Part shown: piece after piece, positions 1 through 8,904 of the stretch | How the letters are laid out: the number at the start of each line of letters is the position of its first letter | How positions within the stretch are numbered: position 1 is the stretch's first letter | Origin: Bacillus sp. MUM 116 | GTDB taxonomy: Bacteria; Bacillota; Bacilli; Bacillales; Cytobacillaceae | Assembly: GCF_001866655.1 (NCBI RefSeq) | Contig: NZ_MLYR01000083.1 | Location: forward strand, 50,787-114,786 | DNA: 64,000 nt | Direction of reading: 5' to 3' | Position numbers and translations under genes: made by a program | The notes under the pieces: model-generated | The model's database searches: none | The model's input: the letters and a program-made list of their open reading frames with translations, nothing else | Told to the model about the DNA's origin: nothing

Positions 1-413
1 ACAGATTCTGTTGAAATATTTCCGCTAACTTTTAGTTTTTGGCCTTGTTTAATAAAGTCAGATTTTAAACCGTTTAATGACTTCAATTGTTTTACGGTCG
101 TACCATATTTTTTCGCGATACTCGATAAAGTTTCGCCTTTTTTTACTGTATATATGTATGAAGTCGTATTGATGCTCGCTTTTGTAATACTTTGTCCATT
201 TACAGGGATATAAAGGTTCTGACCGATAAAGAGTCGATCATTTTTTAATTTATTCGCTGATCTAATTTTAGCAACTGAAATATGGTATTGTTTGGAATAC
301 TTTGATAAAGTATCTCCCCTTTTAACCTTGATATTCATGGCCATGGCCGAAGTGCTATATAATGAAGTCCCAAATACTGTAGCTGCTACCAATGTTAAAA
401 GTTTCTTTTTCAT
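1..413 (-). CDS. LysM-repeat secreted protein (3' end beyond window)
   Basis: The reading frame is open from ATG at 413 to the left edge, so the C-terminus is missing. The N-terminus reads [15 protein letters not shown] and continues to a signal peptidase-like site after AMA (about residue 26). Two LysM units follow directly: one starting near [16 protein letters not shown], ending in [10 protein letters not shown], and a second starting near [17 protein letters not shown], ending in IKQGQKLKV. LysM modules bind N-acetylglucosamine-containing glycans, so this is an exported peptidoglycan-binding protein, probably a cell-wall hydrolase or a spore-associated protein. The catalytic or C-terminal domain is not visible, so the specific activity cannot be assigned. 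A purine-rich GGGGGAGAAA ribosome-binding site precedes the ATG. Confidence 0.85.
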   Translation of the reverse strand, partial: MKKKLLTLVAATVFGTSLYSTSAMAMNIKVKRGDTLSKYSKQYHISVAKIRSANKLKNDRLFIGQNLYIPVNGQSITKASINTTSYIYTVKKGETLSSIAKKYGTTVKQLKSLNGLKSDFIKQGQKLKVSGNISTES

Positions 414-579
414 TTTCTCCCCCACGTTATCTATATAATCACTTTACCAGTTTACTTACTATTTGGGGAGATTGCTAGATTTTGTCGAAAATTGTTAAGG
501 AAATGAAATAGTTTTGTAATATATTGAAGTCTATTAATAATTTATTAAAATTGAGTAAAGCTTTAAGGTTTCGAAACAC

Positions 580-608
580 AAAAAACCGGAGAGAAAATTA
601 CTCTCCGG
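580..608 (-). terminator. Intrinsic terminator of the small hypothetical gene
   Basis: Perfect 8-bp stem CCGGAGAG (586-593) / CTCTCCGG (601-608) with a 7-nt loop, followed on the minus strand by TTTTTTG. The stop codon of the gene at 598-789 lies in the loop. Confidence 0.85.
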
Positions 609-789
609 CAGACACTACGATTTCAAATCCTTGATGTTTAAGATCGCTTTCGTATACCTCAGGCGTTACTATGTAATAGGTTTCGCCACTGTTATTTGAA
701 ATAACCAATTCACTTGGACTTTTATCTACTTGGGCTTCAATTAAATTTTCATATGGAGCTCCAAGTAATTCTGTTAGGTTATTAGCCAT
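598..789 (-). CDS. Small hypothetical protein, 63 aa
   Basis: I do not recognise this protein. The ORF can be extended upstream to 882, but that extension is hydrophobic and lacks a ribosome-binding site. ATG at 789 is preceded by AGGGGGTGTAATC and is the better start. The 63-residue product begins MANNLTELLGAP, is soluble, acidic and has no cysteine or membrane segment. A strong terminator overlaps its stop codon, which supports it as a real monocistronic gene. No function is proposed. Confidence 0.6.
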   Translation of the reverse strand: MANNLTELLGAPYENLIEAQVDKSPSELVISNNSGETYYIVTPEVYESDLKHQGFEIVVSAGE

Positions 790-962
790 GATTACACCCC
801 CTATTTCGAGTGATTGTAACAGAATTTTGTGGAAAATGAAAGGTAAAATTAGAATAATATAAATAACCTTGTACAGTAACACCGAATAAAGAAATTATTT
901 ATAAGGTCGTACAAAAAAAAACTTTTGCTCTTTCAAAAAATTATATTTTGGGAATGGGATTT

Positions 963-1658
963 CTAGGGGGTCTTTCCACCTATTAGAATATCCAACAGCT
1001 TAAGATTTTGGTCCGCAGTCCCTGTGTAATTCTTTAAACCATGTTGTTGTGCCAAATTTGTCCGGTTGGCAAAACTCGAGTCTTCCCCTATATATTTTAG
1101 GTAATCAACAATGCTATTACCTTTATATTCTTCTTTACTGCTATTTTTTTGAGAATCCGTTTTTTTAATTTTTTCTCCATTAACCATTGTTAAAAAGTTA
1201 TTCCAATCGATTCCTTTTTCACCACTACGTAAATATTTGGGACAATTCTTACCACTCCAATGGTGATGCTGGACTACTCTTGATAATGGAATATTTAGTT
1301 CATCCATTAGTTTTTTGGTCAACCACGCTGCATTTTCGACGGCCTTTTTAAAGTCCCCATCACTATTGACACAAATTTCAATTGCAATGGATGTCATATT
1401 ACCCGGACCATCTCCGTCTCCTGCGTGCCATGCTACTTCATCGGTCGGTATAGATTGATAGATGGAATCATCGTCTACTTGGAAATGCCAGGAAGCTTGT
1501 CTACTATTACCATTAAATTGAAGATTTGCATGGGCAACATCGTCTGCTCCTCGAGCAGTATTGTCCGTTTCATGGATTGTGATATAATCAGGAGTCATTT
1601 TAATGCCTGGGCGAGTAAATGTAATAGAAACAGGAATAAACTTTTGATGAATTTTCAT
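963..1658 (-). CDS. N-acetylmuramoyl-L-alanine amidase (Amidase_2, CwlA/XlyA type)
   Basis: The enzyme should cleave the amide bond between muramic acid and L-Ala of the stem peptide in peptidoglycan. Residues about 20-150 form an Amidase_2 (T7-lysozyme-like) zinc domain: H29 in ITIHETDN, a histidine cluster at 131-133 and C139 in WSGKNCPKYL fit the metal and active-site pattern. After a lysine/serine-rich linker (about 160-180), the last 50 residues (SIVDYL, DSSFANR, YTGTADQN) match the C-terminal wall-binding module of CwlA/PlyG-type amidases. There is no signal peptide, as is common in this family, which includes phage endolysins and sporulation amidases. No holin or other phage gene is nearby, so a chromosomal autolysin or a prophage remnant are both possible. 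The start at 1658 has AGGAGGG 8 nt upstream. Confidence 0.88.
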   Translation of the reverse strand: MKIHQKFIPVSITFTRPGIKMTPDYITIHETDNTARGADDVAHANLQFNGNSRQASWHFQVDDDSIYQSIPTDEVAWHAGDGDGPGNMTSIAIEICVNSDGDFKKAVENAAWLTKKLMDELNIPLSRVVQHHHWSGKNCPKYLRSGEKGIDWNNFLTMVNGEKIKKTDSQKNSSKEEYKGNSIVDYLKYIGEDSSFANRTNLAQQHGLKNYTGTADQNLKLLDILIGGKTP

Positions 1659-1745
1659 TTCAATATCCCTCCTTGTTCTATATATATGTAATTTTGTGCT
1701 TTTTTGGAAAGGCTAAAAACTTAAAAACCCTCAAAATCTCTTTTT

Positions 1746-1780
1746 TAATAAAAAAAAGATTGAGGATCACCCTCAATCTT
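1746..1780 (-). terminator. Terminator of the ABC ATPase gene
   Basis: Perfect 10-bp stem AAGATTGAGG (1756-1765) / CCTCAATCTT (1771-1780), loop ATCAC, followed on the minus strand by a long T run. It lies just downstream of the ATPase stop at 1817. Confidence 0.85.
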
Positions 1781-1816
1781 TTCTTCTATTATTCCTCCTG
1801 TTAATTAGTATAGTTC

Positions 1817-2608
1817 CTATTTTTCTACCATTTGCTGCTTCGATAACAACGGCCGGTGATTTTCCCACAATACCGTTACTGGCATTCCGAAAAATTCGGT
1901 AAGCTGGTCACCAGAAATCATTTCTCGTGTTTCGCCAGCAGCAAATACTTGTCCTTGTTTAAGCAGCAAGGTTTTATTGAAGACAGGTAAAATTTCTTCG
2001 ACATGGTGGGTGACATAAATCATGGTCGGTGCATCGGGGCTCTGTGAAATGAACTCAATCGATTCCAACAGTTGTTCGCGCGCGATAAAATCCAGTCCGT
2101 TTGTTGGTTCATCCAAAATGAGCAGTACTGGCTCTGCCATTAATGCCCGGGCAATGAGGACTCGTTGTTTCTCGCCTTGAGACAATGTTTCATAGTTTCG
2201 GTTTGCATACTCAATACATCCAAGATTCACAAGCAGTTGAATCGCTTTTGCGCGAATCGCATCTGTAGGGGTTTCATATAAACCAATAGAGGCAAAAGCC
2301 CCACTTAAAACAACCTCAAACGCATTATCACCCGGATGAAATTTTTCCTGTAGAGATGACGATACAAACCCAATTTGTTTGCGAAGCTTTTCACCTAAAT
2401 ACGTCTTTCCAAATTCAAGTCCGAGCACAGTTACCTTTCCCTGAGTTGGGAAATAAAAAGCATTTAATAGTTGAAGAATCGCTGTTTTCCCCGCACCATT
2501 TAAGCCAAATAAAACCCAGTGATCTCCCTTTTCAATTTCCCAGTTTATATTTTGCAATATCCAAGAACCATCACGTTTTAATGAAACATTTTCCAGATGT
2601 AAAACCAT
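1817..2608 (-). CDS. ABC transporter ATP-binding protein, YlmA-like
   Basis: A 263-aa single ABC nucleotide-binding domain. Visible motifs are a Walker A variant GLNGAGKTA (about 35-43), the signature LSQGEKQR, Walker B LLILDEPTNGLD and a switch histidine in VTHHVEE. It resembles the B. subtilis YlmA family of orphan ABC ATPases. No permease or binding protein is adjacent; the upstream gene is tatC with its own terminator between. Substrate and partner are therefore unknown. The ATG at 2608 follows AAGGAGTATGAATC. The gene appears monocistronic. Confidence 0.85.
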   Translation of the reverse strand: MVLHLENVSLKRDGSWILQNINWEIEKGDHWVLFGLNGAGKTAILQLLNAFYFPTQGKVTVLGLEFGKTYLGEKLRKQIGFVSSSLQEKFHPGDNAFEVVLSGAFASIGLYETPTDAIRAKAIQLLVNLGCIEYANRNYETLSQGEKQRVLIARALMAEPVLLILDEPTNGLDFIAREQLLESIEFISQSPDAPTMIYVTHHVEEILPVFNKTLLLKQGQVFAAGETREMISGDQLTEFFGMPVTVLWENHRPLLSKQQMVEK

Positions 2609-2691
2609 GATTCATACTCCTTTCAAATATAAAGCCTATCTTTATAGTATCAAAGAATGCGAAAATTAAAAAAACACTTTAATTTGAACAG

Positions 2692-2725
2692 AAAAAAAAT
2701 TCACATGGATAGCTTTCCATGTGAA
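2692..2725 (-). terminator. Terminator after tatC
   Basis: Perfect 10-bp stem TTCACATGGA (2700-2709) / TCCATGTGAA (2716-2725), 6-nt loop, then T8 on the minus strand. It ends the XRE/DUF1232-rodA-tatC transcript. Confidence 0.88.
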
Positions 2726-2735
2726 TACAAGATTA

Positions 2736-3470
2736 TCATTCTTCAAATTGCAAACCACTAAGACTTTTTTGCTTTCGCTTAAAAACCATGATAGATAATA
2801 GAACACTTATTTCATAAATAAGAATGAGCGGAATTGCTACAGAAATATGTGAAATGAACTCTGGTGGAGAAATCATAGAAGCAATAATGACCAGAATTAA
2901 ATACGCATACTTTCTCATTTTAGCAATTCTATATGGATTGACAATCCCCAGTGTTGTTAAAAACATCAAGACAAGCGGCAATTCAAAGGCAAAACCGAAC
3001 GGCAAAGTCATATTGAGTAAAAAACTAAAATATTTTTCTGCCGTAAATGAGGTAGTCATTAAATCGTTCCCCAAATGGATGAGAAACCGCATTACATTTG
3101 GAAAAATAAAAAAGTATCCAAATGCCATTCCTCCAATAAAAAGAAAAAATAAAGCGGGAATATAGGCTAATGCAACTTTTCTTTCAAACGAACTTAATGC
3201 GGGTTTAACAAATATCCAAATCTGCCATGCTGCTACAGGAATCGTTCCTGCAACGGCAATAACCGACGCAAGATGAAAATAAATCATAATGATGTCACTT
3301 GGCCCTAAAACCATAAGTTTATAACCTAGATTTCCCATAAAAAAAACATAAATCTCTTTAGAATAAACAAGTCCTAACACAAGAAAAATCAGAAAGGCAG
3401 CTGCTGAGATAATTAGTCTCTTTCGTAATTCATCCAAATGCTCTACTAGGTTAAGTTCTTTTTCTGCCAA
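2736..3470 (-). CDS. tatC: Sec-independent protein translocase TatC
   Basis: A 244-aa polytopic membrane protein of typical TatC length. The N-terminus carries the conserved LVEHLDELRKRL motif, followed by six hydrophobic segments and the family's conserved charged and Pro positions in the loops (FIFPNVMRF, AFELPLV). TatC is the receptor for twin-arginine signal peptides and needs a TatA/B partner, which is not in this window. The start is TTG at 3470, supported by GAGGAAGG upstream. It is the last gene of a three-gene unit after the SEDS gene (47-bp gap) and ends at a strong terminator. The pairing of an orphan tatC with a rod-shape gene and a small regulator is not the usual tatAyCy-type context. 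Confidence 0.93.
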   Translation of the reverse strand: MAEKELNLVEHLDELRKRLIISAAAFLIFLVLGLVYSKEIYVFFMGNLGYKLMVLGPSDIIMIYFHLASVIAVAGTIPVAAWQIWIFVKPALSSFERKVALAYIPALFFLFIGGMAFGYFFIFPNVMRFLIHLGNDLMTTSFTAEKYFSFLLNMTLPFGFAFELPLVLMFLTTLGIVNPYRIAKMRKYAYLILVIIASMISPPEFISHISVAIPLILIYEISVLLSIMVFKRKQKSLSGLQFEE

Positions 3471-3517
3471 AATTATTCGCCTTCCTCAATTTTTTCGGAA
3501 TAACACAACTTTTGAAT

Positions 3518-4705
3518 TTACGAAAATTCATTTTTCCTTGCAAACATATATAATCCAAACGTTTTCCTTATCGATAATACAATGCCCAAAATTATCATAT
3601 TAGAGAATAAGGAACTCCCCCCGTAGGTTAAAAAAGGAAGAGAAATACCTTTAACAGGCATTAAACCGACAACCATGCCGATATTTTGAAAAATTTGGAC
3701 AGACATACTTAATACGATTCCTGCACAAAAATAGGTACCAAAAATGTTCTCAGATGAATGCCCAATGACAATAATCTTATAGATTAGTAGAAAAAACAAT
3801 GTGATGACAATGGATGCGATAAAAAATCCACCTTCTTCAGCCACTGTTGCAAAAATAAAATCGGTATGTTTTTCGGGGATATATACTGTTCCATGCATTA
3901 ACCCTTTTCCGTACATTTCCCCGCTTCCTACTGCCAAAAGGGATCTTTTTGTCTGATAAGCCTGGTCACTATTTCCCGCCGGATCTAACCAACCAACGAT
4001 CCTTTCCTGCTGGTGCGGCTTCAGCAATGGAACTAATTGTTTATAAATAACATCCGGATGGTACAAATACAAATAAACAAGCACACTCATAATGATTAGA
4101 GGGATAATTACAAAGAAAGCGACAAGTTTCTTATTTAATCCAGAAAGGTAAAGCATACTTCCGATTGCAATAAAATATAAAATAACCATTCCAGTATCCG
4201 GCTGTTGGTAAACAAATAGTGACGGCGGAAGTGCAACCAATATGACTTTTCCAACAAGCATGAGATCTGTTTTTAATGTTCTGTTTAGAAACTTTGTATT
4301 ATGTTTGGTGATTAAGCTTGCAACTAAAAGGATCAAGGAAATTTTAAAATATTCGGATGGCTGAATTGAACCCAACACAGGGATGGTAAACCATCTTTTT
4401 GCCCCAAGGATTGGATGTGCAATCGAGGTTGGAGAAAATCGCAAGAATATGATAATTAAAAATAATGCAATATAAGATGGCCATGCTAATCTTTCAATCT
4501 GATCAATATCAAGCTTGGCAACAAGGAGCAGCAATGTAAACCCAATGAGATAGTTAATCGCCTGTTTTAGTGCAAAATTTTGTGCTCCATACTGGCCTGT
4601 TTGCTGACTGCTATAAATAAATATTAAACTTAAAATAAAAAATGCGATTAAGATTAAGAGGATCGTACCATCTAATCTTTTTAAATAATTTGTATCTGTT
4701 TTCAT
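3518..4705 (-). CDS. SEDS-family peptidoglycan glycosyltransferase, RodA-like
   Basis: FtsW/RodA/SpoVE family polytopic protein (about 10 membrane segments, 395 aa; RodA is about 393 aa). Conserved landmarks are YSSQQTGQYG in the first loop, QPSEYFKIS, QPDTGM, the extracellular TDFIFATVAEEGG region and LPFLTYGGSS near the C-terminus. SEDS proteins polymerise lipid II together with a class B PBP; RodA acts in side-wall elongation. An in-frame GTG at 4738 would add 11 residues, but ATG at 4705 is preceded by GGTGAAAAT and is preferred. It lies 42 bp after the XRE/DUF1232 gene and 47 bp before tatC, a probable operon. A second SEDS gene is 2.9 kb away. Whether it serves elongation, division or sporulation cannot be decided from sequence alone. 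Confidence 0.85.
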   Translation of the reverse strand: MKTDTNYLKRLDGTILLILIAFFILSLIFIYSSQQTGQYGAQNFALKQAINYLIGFTLLLLVAKLDIDQIERLAWPSYIALFLIIIFLRFSPTSIAHPILGAKRWFTIPVLGSIQPSEYFKISLILLVASLITKHNTKFLNRTLKTDLMLVGKVILVALPPSLFVYQQPDTGMVILYFIAIGSMLYLSGLNKKLVAFFVIIPLIIMSVLVYLYLYHPDVIYKQLVPLLKPHQQERIVGWLDPAGNSDQAYQTKRSLLAVGSGEMYGKGLMHGTVYIPEKHTDFIFATVAEEGGFFIASIVITLFFLLIYKIIVIGHSSENIFGTYFCAGIVLSMSVQIFQNIGMVVGLMPVKGISLPFLTYGGSSLFSNMIILGIVLSIRKTFGLYMFARKNEFS

Positions 4706-4747
4706 ATTTTCACCATATATTTTACTTTTTATAAACACTTAATCTAT

Positions 4748-5398
4748 TTATTTTTTCATTGATAGTAAATCCGATGCAAGCTGTACGGCGACAGCATCAT
4801 CTAAATAACCAATGGGAAAGATATAATCTGGAATGACATCAACAGGTAAGATGAAATATAAAAGTGCACTTCCTATAATTGCTAATTGATGAGATGTAGC
4901 TTTCTTTGTGGAAAATTGTTCAAACATTACTTTTAAATGGCTGATAAAAGGACCTATTCCCCCTAATTTTTGAAGCTTCTTCTCAAAGTTCTTTAGGATT
5001 GTTTCCTTTCCTTCTTCCGTTTGCGAAAACTGTTCATATTTCGCTAAATGTTTTTCCACACTTTCAATCGTAAATTTTTTATTATATAAATTAGAAGATT
5101 CTAGAATTTTCTCGATATTATCCACCGTTGCATAAAGATCATCTGAATAGCTTTTTTCCGGCTTTTGTTCAATAAGGTAACCGGCAGCACAGAATAAATC
5201 TGCAAACGGAACCCCAAGACAGTCTGCAAATTTCTTTAAATGTTCAGGTGTGGCTTTTCGTTTACCATTTACAATCCGTGAAATGGTGGCAGTGTCGATT
5301 TCAGAAAGCTCACTCAATTTCCTCATGGATAATGACCGTTGTTTTAATAAATCTTTTAACACCATACCAATACTACTATTTTTTCGAACTTCAGACAT
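4748..5398 (-). CDS. XRE-type HTH regulator fused to a DUF1232 membrane domain
   Basis: 216 aa. Residues about 10-70 are a Cro/C1-type helix-turn-helix (LSMRKLSELSEIDTATISRIVNGKRKA). A charged helical linker follows. Residues about 165-216 are a YkvA/DUF1232 segment with the hallmark LPVDVIPDYI and DDAVAV and one hydrophobic helix. The architecture suggests a DNA-binding protein tethered to or sensing the membrane; its targets are unknown. The cotranscribed downstream genes are a SEDS protein and TatC, so envelope control is a reasonable inference. A perfect 15-bp inverted repeat lies 82 bp upstream of the start and may be its autoregulatory operator. Confidence 0.82.
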   Translation of the reverse strand: MSEVRKNSSIGMVLKDLLKQRSLSMRKLSELSEIDTATISRIVNGKRKATPEHLKKFADCLGVPFADLFCAAGYLIEQKPEKSYSDDLYATVDNIEKILESSNLYNKKFTIESVEKHLAKYEQFSQTEEGKETILKNFEKKLQKLGGIGPFISHLKVMFEQFSTKKATSHQLAIIGSALLYFILPVDVIPDYIFPIGYLDDAVAVQLASDLLSMKK

Positions 5399-5479
5399 TT
5401 TTTACTCCCCCATTTTTAACCCCATTACAATAATCCCCGTTAAAATGGCCTTAAATCTATTCACTAATATATCCGAGTA

Positions 5480-5494
5480 TTGACAATTGGTCAA
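5480..5494. promoter_or_regulatory. Inverted repeat upstream of the XRE/DUF1232 gene, candidate operator
   Basis: TTGACAATTGGTCAA is a dyad, TTGAC-N5-GTCAA, in the leader of the XRE-type regulator gene. The left half also resembles a -35 hexamer, so binding here could block RNA polymerase. Its function is inferred only from position and symmetry. Confidence 0.4.
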
Positions 5495-5526
5495 TCTCTT
5501 TATTAAATTTGTCAAATTCAGATAGT

Positions 5527-6159
5527 TTAAAAGAAAGCTGTTATCGCAATAATGATGATAAGGATTCCACTAATGATGGTACCAAATTGCCCCAGTGTAT
5601 AGGAACCAATCCGAACGGCTGATAATTTAAAACCCAACTTCACACCAGCCCAAACACTAATTAGACTGCCAATTGCAGCTGTTAAAGAAATAGCATAAGG
5701 CGAAAATCCTAATAATCCTGCACCCAGACCGTTTGTAAGTGCATTGGATGATAAGGCAACGCCAAGAATCATGGCTTCCCCCCAGCCAATTTCTCCCGAT
5801 TGATCCATATCGGCTAATTCTGGATTTTTGATTATCGCTTTCATATTTGAGGTTTGGCGTTCATAACCATCATGATCCGTTACTGCCATTTTCTTACGAG
5901 GTGCTGCCAATAAAATAATTCTAATTCCAATAATTGAAAGCAAAATTGCTCCCATTATCACTGGAAATATTCCAGGCAGAATATGTGATACCCAAAGTCC
6001 AAAAGTAATTCCAGCCAGGCTCATAAGATAACAAATAATGGCCATTAAAATGTTAGCTCCAAAGCCAATTCGGATTTTTCGAACACCATAGGAAATACCG
6101 ATTCCTAAATTATCTATGCTAGATGATGCAGCAAATGCTAAAATGATTAGCCAAGACAA
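5527..6159 (-). CDS. ytaF: Sporulation membrane protein YtaF (MntP-like)
   Basis: A 210-aa membrane protein with about six hydrophobic helices arranged as two related halves, each starting with a small-residue/Asp motif (AASSSIDNLGIGISYG near 10; ALSSNALTNGLGAG near 135). This matches the YtaF branch of the MntP/LysE-like transporter superfamily. Between the halves is DMDQSGEIGWGE (about 116-127), an EF-hand-like loop typical of YtaF proteins, suggesting Ca2+ binding. In B. subtilis ytaF is expressed during sporulation; the transported substrate is not established. The gene is flanked by unrelated transcription units and looks monocistronic. Confidence 0.88.
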   Translation of the reverse strand: MSWLIILAFAASSSIDNLGIGISYGVRKIRIGFGANILMAIICYLMSLAGITFGLWVSHILPGIFPVIMGAILLSIIGIRIILLAAPRKKMAVTDHDGYERQTSNMKAIIKNPELADMDQSGEIGWGEAMILGVALSSNALTNGLGAGLLGFSPYAISLTAAIGSLISVWAGVKLGFKLSAVRIGSYTLGQFGTIISGILIIIIAITAFF

Positions 6160-6254
6160 TGTAAATCACTCCTAATTTTTTTACATTGTATTAAGCTAAA
6201 TATCAAATATTGTATGTCCATCAAAAAATGTTGACAAAAAATCAACGAAAAATA

Positions 6255-7598
6255 TTAAATATGAAGAATGATCTTGGCCATCGTAAAGTAAAGAATTAGT
6301 CCTGTCCCATCAACTAAGGTAGTAATAAATGGGCCTGAAACAATTGCAGGGTCAATTTTCAATTTATGCAAAATCATTGGCAATACAGCTGCCACCATAG
6401 ATGCCCAAATGACAATAAACAAAGCGGAAATTGCTACAACGGAGCCGATATGCAAATTGACCCCCAGGAAAATAGAACGAATCAGGGCCACAATTCCCAT
6501 CGTAATCCCCAGAAAAAAACCAGTTGATACTTCTTTTCTAAAAACCTTAAACATGTCTTTAAATTGAATTTCTCCCATCGCCAAGGCACGAACCAATGTT
6601 GTGACCGTTTGTGAGCCGGTGTTTCCTCCTGTTCCAATTAATAATGGTACAAAAAAGGATAGAGCAATTTGTTTGGACAGAGTGTCTTCATAGTGTCGGA
6701 GCACCGTACCGGTATAGGCTTCCGCCACAAATAAGATTAATAACCAGCCAATCCTTTTTCTAAATAAGTTCCAAATGGAGTTTTTAAAATAAGGTTCTGT
6801 CAGTGGCTGGCTTCCTCCAAGTTTTTGAATATCTTCCGTTGCTTCTTCATGAATAACATCAATCAAATCGTCAACGGTTAGAATTCCAATCATTCGCGAT
6901 TCCTTAGATACGACCGGTATAGCCACAAGGTCATATTTCGATAAGACTGATGCTGCATCTTCCTTATGCATGTCAACAGGTACAGATATGGGGTCCCCCT
7001 GAATCATTTCTTCGAGTTTCGACCCTGGTTTCGCCAAAATAATTTCCTTTAATGAGACAACCCCAACAAGTTCACCCCGGATTCCTAAAACATAAATATA
7101 GGATACAATTTCTGCCTCTTCACCTACTCTTCGAATATGCTGCAAAGTTTGGTCAACAGTCCAATTAGTACGTGCAGCAATATAGTCAACTGTTGCTAAT
7201 CTGCCCGCTGTGTTCGGTTCAAAACTCATTAGTGTATTGATTTTCAAGCGATAATCATCCGGCAGGAAGGCCAATAATTTTTTGGCCTGATTTGGGTGAA
7301 CGGATAAAAGTAAATTTACAATCGTATCACTAGACATTTCATTAAGCAGTTCTGAGGTAAAACTATCTTTAATTCGATGTAAAATTTGATATTGTAATTC
7401 GGGCTCAAGGTACTCTATAATCTCTGCACCTAATAGTTTGGGAACACTGGAGATAAGCATTAATTGTTCTTCTGGTTCTAATCCCCCAAACATCTCTGCA
7501 ATATCAAAAGGCTGATAATGTGTTAAAAATTCAATTAACTCAAATTGATTCTGCTCCATTAATATTTGTTTTAGACTATTTTTGATGCTTTGTTCCAT
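6255..7598 (-). CDS. mgtE: Magnesium transporter MgtE
   Basis: A Mg2+-gated Mg2+ channel, about 447 aa. It has the cytosolic N domain of helical repeats (1-130), a tandem CBS pair (about 135-255, including VVSLKEI and ILTVDDLIDV) and a C-terminal five-helix membrane domain with the signature GTGGNTGSQ. TTG at 7604 is possible, but ATG at 7598 has GGAGGG at correct spacing. The upstream FtsW-like gene stops at 7601, so its last codons contain this ribosome-binding site and the two genes are translationally coupled. The operon is headed by an M-box riboswitch (8812-9075) that should shut off expression when Mg2+ is abundant. Confidence 0.95.
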   Translation of the reverse strand: MEQSIKNSLKQILMEQNQFELIEFLTHYQPFDIAEMFGGLEPEEQLMLISSVPKLLGAEIIEYLEPELQYQILHRIKDSFTSELLNEMSSDTIVNLLLSVHPNQAKKLLAFLPDDYRLKINTLMSFEPNTAGRLATVDYIAARTNWTVDQTLQHIRRVGEEAEIVSYIYVLGIRGELVGVVSLKEIILAKPGSKLEEMIQGDPISVPVDMHKEDAASVLSKYDLVAIPVVSKESRMIGILTVDDLIDVIHEEATEDIQKLGGSQPLTEPYFKNSIWNLFRKRIGWLLILFVAEAYTGTVLRHYEDTLSKQIALSFFVPLLIGTGGNTGSQTVTTLVRALAMGEIQFKDMFKVFRKEVSTGFFLGITMGIVALIRSIFLGVNLHIGSVVAISALFIVIWASMVAAVLPMILHKLKIDPAIVSGPFITTLVDGTGLILYFTMAKIILHI

Positions 7599-7600
7599 TT

Positions 7601-8752
7601 TCAACCCTCCTTATTTACACCAAAAGCTAAAGCTCTTTTTTGTTTGAATCCTTTATTCGAATGAAAGGACAAATTCACCAAGATTCCGGATGAAATCAAC
7701 AAAATAATTAACGAAGAGCCCCCATAACTGATGAAAGGAAGAGGTACTCCTGTAATAGGAAGAAGTCCGCTAACCGCTCCGAGATTAAACACTGCTTGCA
7801 CCATTATTTGAAAAGTGAGACCGATTGCTAACAGCTTCGCAAATGGTTCCCTCGATTTAAGGGAAATACGTACGCCGCGGTACATGATAAATAAATATGA
7901 AATTATTACAATCAACACTCCAAATACCCCAAGCTCTTCGGAAATAACCGACATAATAAAATCGGTATGTGCTTCAGGAAGATACCCAAGTTTTTGAATT
8001 CCTTTTCCCAGCCCTTGGCCCCATATACCGCCTGATGCTATTCCAAAATAGGACTGAATTAATTGATAACCGTTTCCGTTAGGGTCTGCGAAAGGGTTTA
8101 GGAAGGAAGTAATTCTTTCTAAGCGATATGGAGCTGTAATGGCAAAAAAACTAATCCCTCCAACTGTTATACTACCCAACAAAATTAAATGAATTGCACG
8201 GGCGCCTGAACATAATAGGATGAACCCGCAAGGCAGCAATATAGCGGTGGCAGTTCCTAAATCTGGCTGCTTAAGTACAAGCAAAAAGACAATGGCTAAA
8301 AGGAGAAGCGGCGGCATTACACCTTTCCAAAAATCATTGATATATTCTTGCTTTTTCGCATAAATATAGGAAAAATATAGAATCATTACAAGCTTTACTG
8401 CTTCTGTTGGCTGAATAACTAAGGGTCCTAATTGCAGCCATCTTTGTGAATTATTCCTTTCAACTCCTATGCCGGGAATTAATATAATGATTAAAAAGAA
8501 AATCGATATCATTACGAAAAAAGGACTGAATTTCCCATAGATACGATACGGAATAATGGCTGTGATGATAAAAAGAACCATGCCGATGACAAAGGATTTT
8601 AGTTGTTTAGCGAAAAAAATTCTAGGATTATTATAATCAACTAAACTAAGAGGAAAACTTGCACTAAAAACCATTACTAACCCAAATAGTGATAAGAAAA
8701 GGATTGCGATGATCAATAATTTATCAACCTTTTTGATGTAGTTAAGAAACAT
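7601..8752 (-). CDS. SEDS-family protein, FtsW-like, under M-box control
   Basis: A 383-aa FtsW/RodA/SpoVE-family membrane protein. Family landmarks are FSASFPL in the first loop, RWLQLGPLVIQPTEAVK, KQPDLGTA, NGNGYQLIQSYFGIASGG, the essential TDFIMSVISEELG region and LPFISYGGSS. The wording of these motifs is closer to FtsW/SpoVE than to RodA, so a role in septal or spore peptidoglycan polymerisation is likely. The frame extends to 8800, but ATG at 8752 follows GGAGTGGAGAAA and fits the family N-terminus (NYIKKVDKLL). Unusually, it is the first gene behind a Mg2+-sensing M-box leader, and its end is coupled to mgtE. Confidence 0.9.
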   Translation of the reverse strand: MFLNYIKKVDKLLIIAILFLSLFGLVMVFSASFPLSLVDYNNPRIFFAKQLKSFVIGMVLFIITAIIPYRIYGKFSPFFVMISIFFLIIILIPGIGVERNNSQRWLQLGPLVIQPTEAVKLVMILYFSYIYAKKQEYINDFWKGVMPPLLLLAIVFLLVLKQPDLGTATAILLPCGFILLCSGARAIHLILLGSITVGGISFFAITAPYRLERITSFLNPFADPNGNGYQLIQSYFGIASGGIWGQGLGKGIQKLGYLPEAHTDFIMSVISEELGVFGVLIVIISYLFIMYRGVRISLKSREPFAKLLAIGLTFQIMVQAVFNLGAVSGLLPITGVPLPFISYGGSSLIILLISSGILVNLSFHSNKGFKQKRALAFGVNKEG

Positions 8753-8811
8753 TTTCTCCACTCCCGTAACTGCCATTTGATTGAATAAACGAATATACAC
8801 CTTGAAAAAGC

Positions 8812-8852
8812 AAAAAAGCCTTAATTCTCAACAAGGAGAAAAAAGGCTTTTT
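8812..8852 (-). terminator. Expression-platform terminator of the M-box riboswitch
   Basis: Stem AAAAAGCCTT (complement of 8843-8852) / AAGGCTTTTTT (complement of 8812-8822), followed by TGCTTTTTC on the minus strand. It sits between the riboswitch aptamer and the ribosome-binding site of the FtsW-like gene, where high Mg2+ is expected to favour termination. Confidence 0.82.
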
Positions 8853-8904
8853 GTGGACTCTGTAAATTTCAAAATAAAATCACTAACGAAATTATTCACA
8901 GCCA

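Noticed and set aside
963..1658. Prophage remnant centred on the amidase
   Set aside because: No holin, tail or integrase genes are adjacent; a chromosomal autolysin is as likely.
1425..1691. 88-codon plus-strand ORF
   Set aside because: It lies antisense to the amidase gene, without a start signal or homology.
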